Positions 1 to 9,303 are shown, counted from the first letter of the stretch. The stretch: DNA of 64,000 bases from Affinundibacterium fentianense (GCF_018139545.1 NZ_JAGSPJ010000003.1:1-64000); one strand, 5' to 3'. A program made the numbers and translations. Notes: generated by a model not told the origin, from the sequence alone.

Positions 1-2
1 GC

Positions 3-1938
3 GTGAGCTTGGTCGGTAGCAACTTGATCGTCCCAGCGGGCGTGTCCAGCTTCACGGTCACGGTCGCGACAATTAATGACACGATTGTCGATAGTGCGTC
101 ACCAGAAACCTTGCCATTGGTAGTGGGCGGTGTGACAGGCAATGGTGGCATTATTGATGATGACCAACCAACGATTAGTACAGTGGTCAGTGGTGGTAAT
201 GTAGTGGAAGGGAATAACCTGACGTACACCGTGTCCTTGACATCGGGTACCACAATTGCGTCGACCTACGCCTATACCTTGGGTGGCGGTACAGCGACTG
301 CAACGAGTGACTACAACACCGCCCCAACGTTCAGCAATGGCGTGAGCTTGGTCGGTAGCAACTTGATCGTCCCAGCGGGCGTGTCCAGCTTCACGGTGAC
401 GGTAGGAACAGTCGACGACACAATCTTGGAATCGGCGACAGCAGAAACGGTGCCGTTGGTGATAGCAGGTGTGACAGGGACAGGCGGCATTATCGATAAC
501 GACAAGCCAGCGGTTTCCACAGTTGAACCAGGCGCACCGGGTGTGGGTGACAATAATGTGGTCGAAGGTAATAACTTGACCTATACGATCACGTTGACAG
601 GAACGACATCGAATACCTCGACCTATGCCTACACCTTGGGTGGCGGTACAGCGACAGCAACGAGCGACTACAACACCACACCGACATTTAGCAATGGTGT
701 GAGCTTGGTCGGTAGCAACTTGATCGTCCCAGCGGGCGTGTCCAGCTTCACGGTCACGGTTGCGACAATTAATGACACGATTGTCGATAGTGCGTCACCA
801 GAGACCTTGCCATTGGTAGTGGGTGGTGTGACGGGCAATGGTGGCATTATTGATAACGACCAACCTACAATTAGTTTGGTTGAGCCGGGCGCTCCTGGTG
901 TTGGCGATAACAACGTGGTTGAAGGTGCAAACTTGATTTACTCAGTGACGCTGTCTTCAACCACGACGATTGCTTCGACCTACGCCTATGCCTTGGGTGG
1001 CGGTACAGCGAGTGCAACGAGTGACTACAACACCACACCGACATTCAGTAATGGCGTGAGCCTAGTGGGTAGTAATTTGATCGTGCCAGCGGGTGTCTCC
1101 AGCTTCACCGTGACGGTCGCGACGATTGATGACACGATTCTGGAATCTGCGACTGCGGAGACTTTACCATTGGTTATTGGTGGTATCACCGGTGCAGGTG
1201 GCATTTTGGATAATGAGAAACCTGCTGTATCGACTGTTGAACCGGGCGCACCTGGAGTGGGTGACAACAATGTGGTCGAGGGTAGTGACTTGGTTTACAC
1301 GATTACTTTGGCTGGAACCACATCGAATACGTCAACCTACGCTTACACCTTAGGTGGTGGCACTGCGACGGCAACAAGTGATTACGCGACAACACCGACT
1401 TTCAGTAATGGAGTAAGTCTTGTTGGAAGTAATCTGATTGTCCCAGCGGGTGTGTCAAGTTTTACTATTACTGTGGCAACAGTTGACGATACGCTCTTAG
1501 AATCATCGACCGCTGAGACTTTGCCATTGGCGGTGGCAGGCATCACTGGTACAGGCGGCATTCTCGATAATGACAAGCCAACGGTGATTTCTGTTGAACC
1601 GGGTGCCGCAGGTACGGGTGACAATAATGTGGTCGAAGGTAATAATTTAGTCTACACAGTGAGTTTGTCAGCTGCAACCTCGAATGCCTCAACTTATGCC
1701 TACACTTTAGGAGGAGGTACAGCAACGGGAACCAGCGACTTCAACACGACGCCCACATTTAGCAATGGTGTTAGTTTGGTCGGAGGTAATTTGATTGTGC
1801 CAGTTGGTGTAAGCACTTTCACTGTGACTGTAGCGACAATTGATGACACGATTCTCGATTCAGCAGCGACAGAAACCTTGCCGCTAGTGATTTCAGGGGT
1901 AACGGGCGCTGGCGGTATTACTGATAACGAATTCGCAC
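3..1938 (+). repeat. Tandem Calx-beta-type coding repeats, 357 bp period
   Basis: The phrase VSLVGSNLIVPAG recurs at nucleotides 3, 342, 699, 1056, 1413 and 1770. Four spacings are exactly 357 bp (119 codons). One unit, 342 back to 3, is 339 bp because six codons of the EPGAPGVGDN linker are missing. Units at 3 and 699 are almost identical over about 160 bp and differ mainly at third codon positions, while units at 1413 and 1770 are more diverged. This points to a two-unit higher-order repeat still being duplicated or homogenised on the 5' side. Confidence 0.93.
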
Positions 1939-3881
1939 CAGTCGCCACCTCGAAAGCGATCACAATTACCGAAGATGCGGCTTCAGTTATAACAGGTGGC
2001 GGTAGCGTGAGCGGTGCAACTTATCGTTTGGGCTGGGCTGACTTTGGTATCACGGACGCGAACGCTGGGGATACGTTGAGCGTGAAAATTTTGACTGCCC
2101 CGACGGCCGGTGTTTTGCAGTTCTTTAATGGAATATCTTGGGTGAGTGCTGTTGGCTTGACGATCACTCAGGCTCAAGTGGTCGGGAATAACTTACGATT
2201 TGTTCCTGGTGCGAATGAGTCAGGTGATAGTAGTTTCGCGACACCAGGCGTCGGCAATAAGTTTAATGATTATGCAAACTTCACATTCCAAGGTGTGGAT
2301 AATGGAGGAAATCTAAGTAATACCGGTACATTGACGATCGACGTTCGGCCAGTCGTGGACACCGCAACCTTAACTGTTACTAATGTTACGGCAAGTACGA
2401 AATTCTCTACATCTTGGGAAGCGACCGATGCAGGGATTGGTTTGACACAAGATCAATTAAATATCGATAACTCGTCGACTGGTGTGGATCAAACAATACT
2501 TAGTGGATGGACACGTATCGATACGCCAGATAATTATGGTGCAGGAAGCAATCGATTTGAAATATGGTCAACTGGCGACACGATGACATCACAAAGCGGC
2601 ACGACACCCACAGTCAATGCCATGACTGGCAATGGGACCAATTGGCTTGAACTAAATAATGCAAATTCTATTGTTCAAACATTAGGGATCGAGCGAGCTG
2701 TCACAACGGTTGCTGGTCGTGCTTATGATCTAACTTTCGACTATGCGGGTCGCAACGGATATTCGAATGACTTTACTTTTATTACGGTGTTGGTGGATGG
2801 TGTCAAAGTGGCGTCCTATTCAAATATAAGTACACAAGGATCATTAAATTGGCAGAGTTTGAAATTTAGTTTCATAGGAACGGGTGGATCGCAGAATATC
2901 ACGATCATCTCAGACGCAACACAGTATGAAGCGGGTGGTCGTGGTGCGATGATCGACGATATTGTATTGACCGAACGGCAAGGTGTGATCGCTGGCAACG
3001 CAGGATCGGGAAGTTTGACTCAACTTTCTTTGGCCACCTATGTTAGTGCGACTCTCGCCGATACCGATGGTTCCGAAACTTTGAGTTATAAATTCTCAAG
3101 TTTGCCTGCGGGATCAACGATCGTGACCGATGCCCATCCCTCTGGAATTGCTGCGGTGGGTGGCGTAGTGACTGTGCCGGCAATTGAGTTTGCCTCTGCT
3201 AAGTTGCAAATGTTGGCTAGCACGGTTGGGGATATTTCAATCGGGGTCACCGCGACGACAACAGAGACCGGTGGTACGACATTTACAAGCGCGTCACAAA
3301 ATCTGAACTTCACCGTTCTGAATGGAATGAGTACTAACGGTTATAGTCAAGTAATTGGTAATGGTAATCCCAACACGATGAATGGAACTGTGGACAATGA
3401 TTCGATGCTTGGTGGCGCTGGTAATGATTCTTTGGCTGGTGGTAGTGGTGCAGATATTCTTACTGGAGGCACAGGCTCGGACACCTTGACTGGTGGGGCA
3501 GGTGCCGATACATTCAAATGGGCTTTGAACGATAACGGAACGACAGGTGCTCCAGCAATTGATCAAATTACTGACTTTGGAAATGGTTCATTTGCAAGTG
3601 GAGGCGATCGCTTGGATTTACGTGATCTCCTAGTTGGCGAATCGAGCGCGACGCTTGACAAGTTCTTGCACTTTAACTGGGATGGCGCGAATACAACCGT
3701 GTACATCAGCACGAGCGGGGCATTTACTGCTGGCAACGTTGTTGCAAGCAATCCGACTAATGTCACTAGTAATGATGTTCAGCAAATTGTCATCGCTGGT
3801 GTGAATTTAACTACAGGATTCACGACAGACTTGCAACTCATTAACGACTTGATTGCGAAAGGGAAAATTGTCACTGACTAA
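3..3881 (+). CDS. Giant RTX/Calx-beta repeat adhesin, C-terminal part (LapA-like, partial)
   Basis: This frame is open at the left edge, so only the last roughly 1290 residues are present and the true start lies outside. Residues 1-645 are tandem beta-sandwich units of about 119 residues, each with the VVEGNNLTYT signature of Calx-beta-like domains. Residues 645-790 resemble a cadherin/VCBS-type domain starting at TEDA. Residues 800-1000 look like a jelly-roll, lectin-like domain. Glycine- and aspartate-rich RTX nonapeptides (GGAGND, GGSGAD, GGTGSD, GGAGAD) bind calcium, and the last 130 residues (DQITDF...GGDRLDLRDLL) match the type I secretion C-terminal target domain. The protein is therefore probably an outer-surface adhesin secreted through an ABC/MFP/TolC channel. 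The convergent lapD, lapG and lapE-like genes suggest it is the LapG substrate; the N-terminal retention module and cleavage site are outside the window. Function is inferred from architecture and neighbours. Confidence 0.88.
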   Translation: MSLVGSNLIVPAGVSSFTVTVATINDTIVDSASPETLPLVVGGVTGNGGIIDDDQPTISTVVSGGNVVEGNNLTYTVSLTSGTTIASTYAYTLGGGTATATSDYNTAPTFSNGVSLVGSNLIVPAGVSSFTVTVGTVDDTILESATAETVPLVIAGVTGTGGIIDNDKPAVSTVEPGAPGVGDNNVVEGNNLTYTITLTGTTSNTSTYAYTLGGGTATATSDYNTTPTFSNGVSLVGSNLIVPAGVSSFTVTVATINDTIVDSASPETLPLVVGGVTGNGGIIDNDQPTISLVEPGAPGVGDNNVVEGANLIYSVTLSSTTTIASTYAYALGGGTASATSDYNTTPTFSNGVSLVGSNLIVPAGVSSFTVTVATIDDTILESATAETLPLVIGGITGAGGILDNEKPAVSTVEPGAPGVGDNNVVEGSDLVYTITLAGTTSNTSTYAYTLGGGTATATSDYATTPTFSNGVSLVGSNLIVPAGVSSFTITVATVDDTLLESSTAETLPLAVAGITGTGGILDNDKPTVISVEPGAAGTGDNNVVEGNNLVYTVSLSAATSNASTYAYTLGGGTATGTSDFNTTPTFSNGVSLVGGNLIVPVGVSTFTVTVATIDDTILDSAATETLPLVISGVTGAGGITDNEFAPVATSKAITITEDAASVITGGGSVSGATYRLGWADFGITDANAGDTLSVKILTAPTAGVLQFFNGISWVSAVGLTITQAQVVGNNLRFVPGANESGDSSFATPGVGNKFNDYANFTFQGVDNGGNLSNTGTLTIDVRPVVDTATLTVTNVTASTKFSTSWEATDAGIGLTQDQLNIDNSSTGVDQTILSGWTRIDTPDNYGAGSNRFEIWSTGDTMTSQSGTTPTVNAMTGNGTNWLELNNANSIVQTLGIERAVTTVAGRAYDLTFDYAGRNGYSNDFTFITVLVDGVKVASYSNISTQGSLNWQSLKFSFIGTGGSQNITIISDATQYEAGGRGAMIDDIVLTERQGVIAGNAGSGSLTQLSLATYVSATLADTDGSETLSYKFSSLPAGSTIVTDAHPSGIAAVGGVVTVPAIEFASAKLQMLASTVGDISIGVTATTTETGGTTFTSASQNLNFTVLNGMSTNGYSQVIGNGNPNTMNGTVDNDSMLGGAGNDSLAGGSGADILTGGTGSDTLTGGAGADTFKWALNDNGTTGAPAIDQITDFGNGSFASGGDRLDLRDLLVGESSATLDKFLHFNWDGANTTVYISTSGAFTAGNVVASNPTNVTSNDVQQIVIAGVNLTTGFTTDLQLINDLIAKGKIVTD
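3385..3519 (+). repeat. RTX calcium-binding nonapeptide block
   Basis: About four consecutive GGxGxDxLx-type nonapeptides are encoded just before the C-terminal secretion domain. Such blocks form a calcium-filled beta-roll after export by a type I system and help the C-terminus fold outside the cell. Confidence 0.88.
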
Positions 3882-3955
3882 TTGACTTCAAGTTAGGAAG
3901 ACCTATTCAACGTTTTTGATTTGGTGAAATCATGAGGTTGAAGATTTAAAAAAAT

Positions 3956-3996
3956 TTCCCTCCAGAGATCGTTCGTACTCTGGGGGGAATTTTTTT
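3956..3996 (+). terminator. Rho-independent terminator of the adhesin gene
   Basis: A 12-bp stem, TTCCCTCCAGAG pairing with CTCTGGGGGGAA (one G-U), has a 10-nt loop and is followed by eight T residues. It lies 75 bp after the adhesin stop codon. Confidence 0.9.
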
Positions 3997-4296
3997 AGGA
4001 ATAGATTTTTCTGTGTCGCTCGTCTATCGAGCTACTAGTAGGCCAAAAGACAAAAAGAAGTTGCTACATCGCTGGCATTAAATGCTGGGTGCAGCTTGCC
4101 CTCATCGAGTAACGCGAAATTATTTTCGATTCTTGGGAGACTCAAGGAAATTGGAGGAAAAGAGGATCTGACTTCAATTGAATTCAGCCCCTCTTTTTAA
4201 GTGTTGTTGAATGGATTGTTGACGTGGAGTGATCGAGGTTGAGTCTTCAGGAATTTTCTGAAAAATCGAATGAGCTCAGCAAGCCCCGACCTATTT
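3997..4296. other. Intergenic region between convergent adhesin and lapD
   Basis: Apart from the hairpin at 4158-4197 I see no gene here. An open frame beginning at 4270 lies mostly antisense to lapD and has no family features. Confidence 0.6.
4158..4197. terminator. Hairpin, probable bidirectional terminator between adhesin and lapD
   Basis: AAAAGAGG at 4158-4165 pairs with CCTCTTTT at 4190-4197, and the inner CTGAcTTCAA/TTGAAtTCAG extends the stem. T runs of four to five flank it on both strands. It lies about 100 bp downstream of the lapD stop in the lapD direction and is the likely end of that transcript. Confidence 0.6.
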
Positions 4297-6219
4297 TCAC
4301 TTTTCAAGAAGAGGGAATTGTCTACCCACCTCAGGCCCCGTTGCTGCATCGAGTCCGAGTTGACTCAGAGTTCTGAGTTCTGCTGGCGTTGTGACACCCT
4401 CCGCAAAGCATTGCAGAGCAAGTCGATGGACAATTGTACATACACCTTTGATGAACGCTTGGTTCCCTTCATTGCTATCAATATTGCGAACAAATCCACT
4501 ATCGATTTTTACGTAATTCAATTTAAGATCGTGCAGCAAATTAATTTTGTCGAATTGACGCCCAAAATGTTCTAGTCCGAGATGGCAAGAAGTCGGTGCT
4601 AAGTCTGCATGGAATTGGCGGAAAGCGTCAATATTCGCGAACACGCCATTTTCAGGAACCTCTAGCCAAAGGTGTTTCGCTGCTGCTGGTTTGCTCGATA
4701 AAATCGCTCGCAGTTTGTTACGAAAATCGACGCTTTGAATAGATTGTGCCGATAGGTTGACAGCAATATCGATACTAGAATTTGATTTGCTTAGTTCGTC
4801 TAAGGCTAATTTAGCTGCGATCAGATCGAGCTTTTCAGTTAAGCCTAAACGTTCTGCAATCGGCAAAAAACGCGCTGCTGGAAACCATTCTCCACCAAAC
4901 ATAAGACGAAGGGCAGACTCTTTGTGCACGCATGTGCCATCATTTTTGATGACAGGGAAATAAGCTAGCTTGACCCAATTCTGTTCAATTGCGCGCAGGA
5001 TGAGTTTGGACCATTCTTCTGCACTGCGGGGGGCGTGTTCAATGTTGAGTGGAGCAGATTGACGAACCTCGCTAACTCCCACTGCTTCAGCACTCGCAAC
5101 AGCGGCATCGACTTGTGCGAGCAAACTGCTGGGTGCAATCCCAAAGTCGAAATGACCAAAACCAATCGATACGACAAATTGCTCTGTCGCGCTGACAAAT
5201 ATCTTCTGTATATCATTCAGTAATTTTTGTGCAATCGGCGCGGCGTCTTCGCGGCGGAATAATAGTGCAAAATCAGTACCATTTAACCGCGCAGCTAAAC
5301 CATCATTGAGGTGTTTTTGATGGATAAGTAAGAGTTGTCCAACTTGCTTTAATAAATCATCTGTTTTATTTCGTCCTAATCCTTTATTGACAGCAGCAAG
5401 TCCACTTAGCCGGATGATAATCAAACTTCCCGACGGTGCGTTTTCTTCCTCAACACTAGCTTGTAATTGGCTAATGAAATGGGTGCGATTTGCTAGGCCG
5501 GTGGTTGCATCAGAATTTGCCTGTATTCGCAACGTTTCTAGTCGTTCTGCTTCTTCGGAGAACATCGACTTCAAGAGCAAAACTGTGGAATTCATCGCGG
5601 ACGATAGCTGCTTTAACTCTGGAACTGTGGACTCCGGAGTAATGATAAAACGGCGTTCAGTCATACCTTTTGCTTGATCAATCACAGCGCGCAGAGGTTG
5701 TTTGATGCGACGTAAAATAAGTGCGCCTAAATAACATGCGATGAGCCCAGAAAAAGTAAGTGCTGCGGCCATTTCTTTCACTGATTGCCATAAGGTGGCG
5801 TAAGCACCACTACTGTGGCTCACGAGTGAAATTGTTCCTATCTGTTTCCATCCACTGCTTATCTGGGCCTGCCCAGGTGTCGATTGAATAGGAAATAGAT
5901 CCCTGAACCATGAAGGGACATCAATTTGTTCATTGTTTGCACGTCTATCAATCAACGTCTTTCCATTTGGGTCGGTGACCTTGATGGAAGCGTAATGTCC
6001 ATTGTCGAAAAGTGATGCGACGATTAATTCCAGTTCAACTGGTTCGATATTCTTTTGACTTAAGGACAATGCAAGTACTGTTGCATTGTCGGAATTTTTC
6101 ATTCTCAGTTGTTCATTCAAGTACGCTCGGGAGCTCATCGTCGACGCAAACAAGCTTCCGACCAAAGCGATCAGTGTGCTAAGAATAATGGCGAACCAAA
6201 GTTGGCGGTACATCGACAT
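4297..6219 (-). CDS. lapD: LapD-type c-di-GMP receptor (degenerate GGDEF-EAL, inner membrane)
   Basis: LapD senses cytoplasmic c-di-GMP and, when bound, sequesters the periplasmic protease LapG, which protects the surface adhesin. The protein of about 640 residues has an N-terminal membrane helix, a periplasmic LapD/MoxY-type domain, a second helix (LIACYLGALILRRI), a HAMP segment, then GGDEF-like and EAL-like domains. The diguanylate cyclase motif is replaced by NGTDF. The EAL position reads ESA, and the later catalytic DDFG-type motif reads LEHFG, as in non-catalytic LapD proteins, so it should bind but not make or cleave c-di-GMP. I chose the third Met: an AGGA box lies six bases upstream, whereas the first ATG (6225) directly abuts it. 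lapG lies 108 bp upstream on the same strand. Confidence 0.9.
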   Translation of the reverse strand: MSMYRQLWFAIILSTLIALVGSLFASTMSSRAYLNEQLRMKNSDNATVLALSLSQKNIEPVELELIVASLFDNGHYASIKVTDPNGKTLIDRRANNEQIDVPSWFRDLFPIQSTPGQAQISSGWKQIGTISLVSHSSGAYATLWQSVKEMAAALTFSGLIACYLGALILRRIKQPLRAVIDQAKGMTERRFIITPESTVPELKQLSSAMNSTVLLLKSMFSEEAERLETLRIQANSDATTGLANRTHFISQLQASVEEENAPSGSLIIIRLSGLAAVNKGLGRNKTDDLLKQVGQLLLIHQKHLNDGLAARLNGTDFALLFRREDAAPIAQKLLNDIQKIFVSATEQFVVSIGFGHFDFGIAPSSLLAQVDAAVASAEAVGVSEVRQSAPLNIEHAPRSAEEWSKLILRAIEQNWVKLAYFPVIKNDGTCVHKESALRLMFGGEWFPAARFLPIAERLGLTEKLDLIAAKLALDELSKSNSSIDIAVNLSAQSIQSVDFRNKLRAILSSKPAAAKHLWLEVPENGVFANIDAFRQFHADLAPTSCHLGLEHFGRQFDKINLLHDLKLNYVKIDSGFVRNIDSNEGNQAFIKGVCTIVHRLALQCFAEGVTTPAELRTLSQLGLDAATGPEVGRQFPLLEK

Positions 6220-6327
6220 GGTCATTCCTTTAATTATTTTGAATGCTTTCTCGAACTGTACTTCGAATAAAGCGATTCATTTTTCAATTGATACTAATAC
6301 TTACTGTTTCTAAAGGCAGGTATTTGC

Positions 6328-7020
6328 CTAATCAAAACCTTCTTTTTTCGCGCGCTCGAGCAGATCCTGCCAACGCGATAGACGGCTGGTGCCACCAGGC
6401 CCTAAGGTGGCGTTGCTCGCCGCGCCTGCAAAAATACCTTGACCATTAAAACTAAAGATCGGCGATAGGTCTGTGCGTCTTGATGCAGGGCGAATATCTG
6501 TAATTAAATTATCTAGAATTAATGGTTCACCGTCCGCTGTCGGATAATATGCGAGCACCATGTGTGCCTGCGTAATAGCGCTGTTACTACCACCAATTCG
6601 TGCTTTGACGTAAATTAATCGCAGTTGCGTGTCGGGAATGTTGAGATTGCGCAAGCTAAAATATTTAGCAATCACGAAATCTTCGCAATCACCTTTTTTC
6701 TTCGAAAGACTTTCTAATGGTGTTGCCCAATAATCTGACTGTCCCCAAAGTTCTATGTCTTCCGTATAAATTAATTTCCTATTGAAAAATTGATTCACTC
6801 GCTGAAGTTTTTGATCTGTACTTGTATCAAGATTGTTGTTGATGAGATTCGTCCATTCACTGAATATTTGTTCATCGCCACCTAGGCTACGCATACTGAT
6901 TCTCAATCGATCCCAATTGATACCATGAGACACAAAAGAGAGTAAGCCTAGCGCACAAAGCAAAGCGATCTTTGCGATCTGAATGGATGTGCGTCGACCG
7001 AAGAATGAAGCAGAGTGCAA
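6328..7020 (-). CDS. lapG: LapG-type periplasmic cysteine protease (transglutaminase-like, DUF920/BTLCP)
   Basis: LapG cleaves the N-terminal region of LapA-type adhesins and releases them, causing biofilm dispersal. The predicted triad is visible: Cys112 in KGDCEDF, His153 in QAHMVL and Asp170 in LILDNL. A hydrophobic N-terminal stretch (IAKIALLCALGLLSFVSHG) serves as signal peptide or anchor, followed by the usual INWDRL start of the mature domain. The start codon is a TTG; no ATG or GTG occurs near it in frame. Length of about 230 residues is normal. It probably shares a transcript with lapD, and a terminator-like hairpin separates it from lapE. Confidence 0.9.
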   Translation of the reverse strand: MHSASFFGRRTSIQIAKIALLCALGLLSFVSHGINWDRLRISMRSLGGDEQIFSEWTNLINNNLDTSTDQKLQRVNQFFNRKLIYTEDIELWGQSDYWATPLESLSKKKGDCEDFVIAKYFSLRNLNIPDTQLRLIYVKARIGGSNSAITQAHMVLAYYPTADGEPLILDNLITDIRPASRRTDLSPIFSFNGQGIFAGAASNATLGPGGTSRLSRWQDLLERAKKEGFD

Positions 7021-7220
7021 TCTGAGCTCGACTGTAGAATGTTGAGAAAACTGAACGCCTTGTGCCTTGCCTGTACTGAATGACTAAACGTTGATTGAAG
7101 TTTTCGTTAGCCTAACAATGCTGATAAACGAAGTAAACTACGTTCTTGCGATTCCATTCATTCTACAAGAAAATGCTTCTTGCGAGAAACATTCAATATC
7201 TTTGTTCCTACTTCAGTCAC

Positions 7221-7251
7221 AAAAAAACCCGCTAGGGACGCCAACGGGTTT
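7221..7251 (-). terminator. Terminator of the lapE-like gene
   Basis: On the minus strand AAACCCG and CGGGTTT form a stem with a 13-nt loop, followed by seven T residues. It lies just past the lapE stop and separates it from lapG-lapD, which then need their own promoter in roughly 7021-7220. Confidence 0.8.
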
Positions 7252-7286
7252 CTTTGAATTTAGCACCTCAAATGCGATTGTTTAGA

Positions 7287-9152
7287 TCACCATTGTTTTG
7301 CTTTTGGTCCTGACACTGATTCATTAACAATCTGCCATTTTCCATTTGTTTCCTCCCAATAAAGTGTTTTTTGGAGGCTATCCTGATAATTTGCAGAGCG
7401 GTAATCTTGTTGAAAACTCGTTGTCGCGTGCTTGCTGTCTTGCATTGTAAATTTAATGTCTGACAGATCAAGACTAATTTTTTGCGCATTCATTAAGCGT
7501 GCACGCCGTGCTGTTTTCCATGACTCTCTCGATGTGTATTTTTGAGAATAGAAATTAAAGTAGGCGTCAGCATTCATATTTACCCAGGCATCGCGCCAGC
7601 TCTTCAATGAATTTAGAATCGCGGTGCGTGAAACAGCGACATGATCTTTCGTTGGTTCGCTTGCTTTTGCAACTGGGACATTATTTTCAAGCGGTGTTAC
7701 TTTTGTGGTCGGCTTAATCGGCTCAAGATTAACTAGACCCTCCATTGCTCTTTGATCCAATTGTGCTTTATTGATCGTATAGATTTCTGGCGCTTCAATT
7801 GGGCAATTTGCTGCCGCAGCGTTGGCATTTGAGTCGAGTGATTTTAAACTTCCAGCACCATCATCGCGGCGCTCTAGTCCCAGAGCTGCATATAACTTGC
7901 CCATACCTGCTTGAGTTCGAGCGTAGGCTAGAAATAAGTCAATTTCTGCATTTGCGAAAGAGCGTTTAGCTTGGAATAGCTCATTTTCGGTATCCAATAA
8001 ATCTAATAGTGAGCGCTGTCCGATATCAAATTGTTGGCGATAAGCATCGCGCGCCTTCTCAATCGAGAGTTGGTGTTGATCTAGGAAATTCAATTGCTCC
8101 GATAATTTCTTTGTATCGTTAAATGCTATAGCAACCGTTTGTCGAACATCGCGGCATGTTTTATCACGTAAATCGCGCGCCAAGTTCAACTGATTAGCCG
8201 CCTCTTGTACTCTTGCCTTATCCGAACCGCCGTTAAATATGTTCCACGACATGACGACTTCGGCTGTGTTGTTATTCGTTCGACCTGACACATAGTCAAT
8301 ATTGTTCCCACGCTCAGCTCGGGCTTTGAAATCGAGGCGTGGTTGATAAGCTGATTTGCGTGAGTTAACGCCAAAGTTCACAGATTCTATGTTTTCCAAG
8401 CTAGCCATGATTGCTGGGTTGCTGGTGAATGCGGTATTCAGCGCATCTTTGACTGAGCTAGGGCTTGCTTTGATTAAAGTACTCAGGTTTTCTAGGTCTT
8501 TTGCTGGCATCGCGCCCACTAAACGTTGGAAGCGCGCACTGACATCATGCAAATTCGATGTTTCCGTAACGAGATTTGCCTCTGCTAAAGCCAAGCGACC
8601 TGAAATTTGTTCAAGATCCACTCGGCGACTAACCCCGGCTTTTGACTTCGCTTGGATTTGCTCAAATACGGCACGATGACGGACGTAATTGTCCTCAGAT
8701 AGACTAACCAATTTACGGAAACGAACCACGTCAGCATAGGCTCGAACCACTTCCAAAGTAATATTTTCTGAAGTGTCTTGAAGTTCAAAGAAACGAACCT
8801 GCTTGAGATGGTCCATTTGCTTAACTTGGCTGCTGGTTAAAAAACCGTCGTAAATCATTTGGTTTAAACTGATCGCAGTCGAATTCCGCGTCATTTCTGA
8901 CTTGCCAAGGCGATTGTCTCGATTATCACGCCCAGCATCCGCGCTAACTGTGACGTTCGGAAGGTAAGCACCAAAAGCTGCGTCGCGGCTGGAACTAGTT
9001 GACTGGAAGGCGTGCCATTTAGCTTGAATTTCAGGGTTAGTGAGAATTGCCTTCTGAGCAGCTTCTTTGAGAGTCTGCGTTTGTGCCTGAGCCCAGACTG
9101 TCGTTGACGCTAAGCTAATTGCTAGACTAATTTGCTTTAGATTTAGTGACAT
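7287..9152 (-). CDS. lapE: TolC-family outer membrane channel with C-terminal NTF2-like domain (LapE-like)
   Basis: This is the outer membrane component of a type I secretion machine, probably the exit channel for the adhesin. After a signal peptide ending near VWAQAQ, residues about 25-450 carry a standard TolC/OEP architecture (LPNVTVSADAG, EVVRAYADVVR, VRQTVAIAFND, RSLLDLLDTENELFQAKR). A proline-rich linker of about 70 residues follows, and the last 110 residues (LKSWRDAWVNMNADAYFNFYS to WQIVNES) look like an NTF2/SnoaL-type domain as seen attached to some L,D-transpeptidases. That tail is not part of classical TolC. The start at 9152 is chosen because TTGAGAA lies about eight bases upstream; an upstream in-frame start at 9218 lacks this. 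The ABC ATPase and membrane fusion partners are not in this window. Confidence 0.87.
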   Translation of the reverse strand: MSLNLKQISLAISLASTTVWAQAQTQTLKEAAQKAILTNPEIQAKWHAFQSTSSSRDAAFGAYLPNVTVSADAGRDNRDNRLGKSEMTRNSTAISLNQMIYDGFLTSSQVKQMDHLKQVRFFELQDTSENITLEVVRAYADVVRFRKLVSLSEDNYVRHRAVFEQIQAKSKAGVSRRVDLEQISGRLALAEANLVTETSNLHDVSARFQRLVGAMPAKDLENLSTLIKASPSSVKDALNTAFTSNPAIMASLENIESVNFGVNSRKSAYQPRLDFKARAERGNNIDYVSGRTNNNTAEVVMSWNIFNGGSDKARVQEAANQLNLARDLRDKTCRDVRQTVAIAFNDTKKLSEQLNFLDQHQLSIEKARDAYRQQFDIGQRSLLDLLDTENELFQAKRSFANAEIDLFLAYARTQAGMGKLYAALGLERRDDGAGSLKSLDSNANAAAANCPIEAPEIYTINKAQLDQRAMEGLVNLEPIKPTTKVTPLENNVPVAKASEPTKDHVAVSRTAILNSLKSWRDAWVNMNADAYFNFYSQKYTSRESWKTARRARLMNAQKISLDLSDIKFTMQDSKHATTSFQQDYRSANYQDSLQKTLYWEETNGKWQIVNESVSGPKAKQW

Positions 9153-9303
9153 GTTTTTCTCAAATAGTTCAAGATTAAGTTGATGCGAAAGATAGCAGAA
9201 CATTATCGACAAGTACAAGAAATCCTTAGTGTATTAATGTCTATTTTTCAAAAGTTCACACATTCAATGCTGTGCGGCAACTTCAGTGAGACTAATTTAC
9301 ATG

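Noticed and set aside
311..1963. Regularly spaced minus-strand frames of about 80 residues (311-553, 668-913, 1025-1270, 1382-1624, 1700-1963)
   Set aside because: They repeat with the 357-bp adhesin units and are antisense reflections of low-complexity coding repeats; no ribosome sites or family features.
1..2000. Tandem direct repeats as a possible CRISPR or satellite array
   Set aside because: The repeats are in frame, 339-357 bp long and encode a continuous protein with secretion signals.
4270..4575. Plus-strand frame of 101 codons
   Set aside because: It lies almost wholly antisense to the lapD 3' end and has no recognisable domain.
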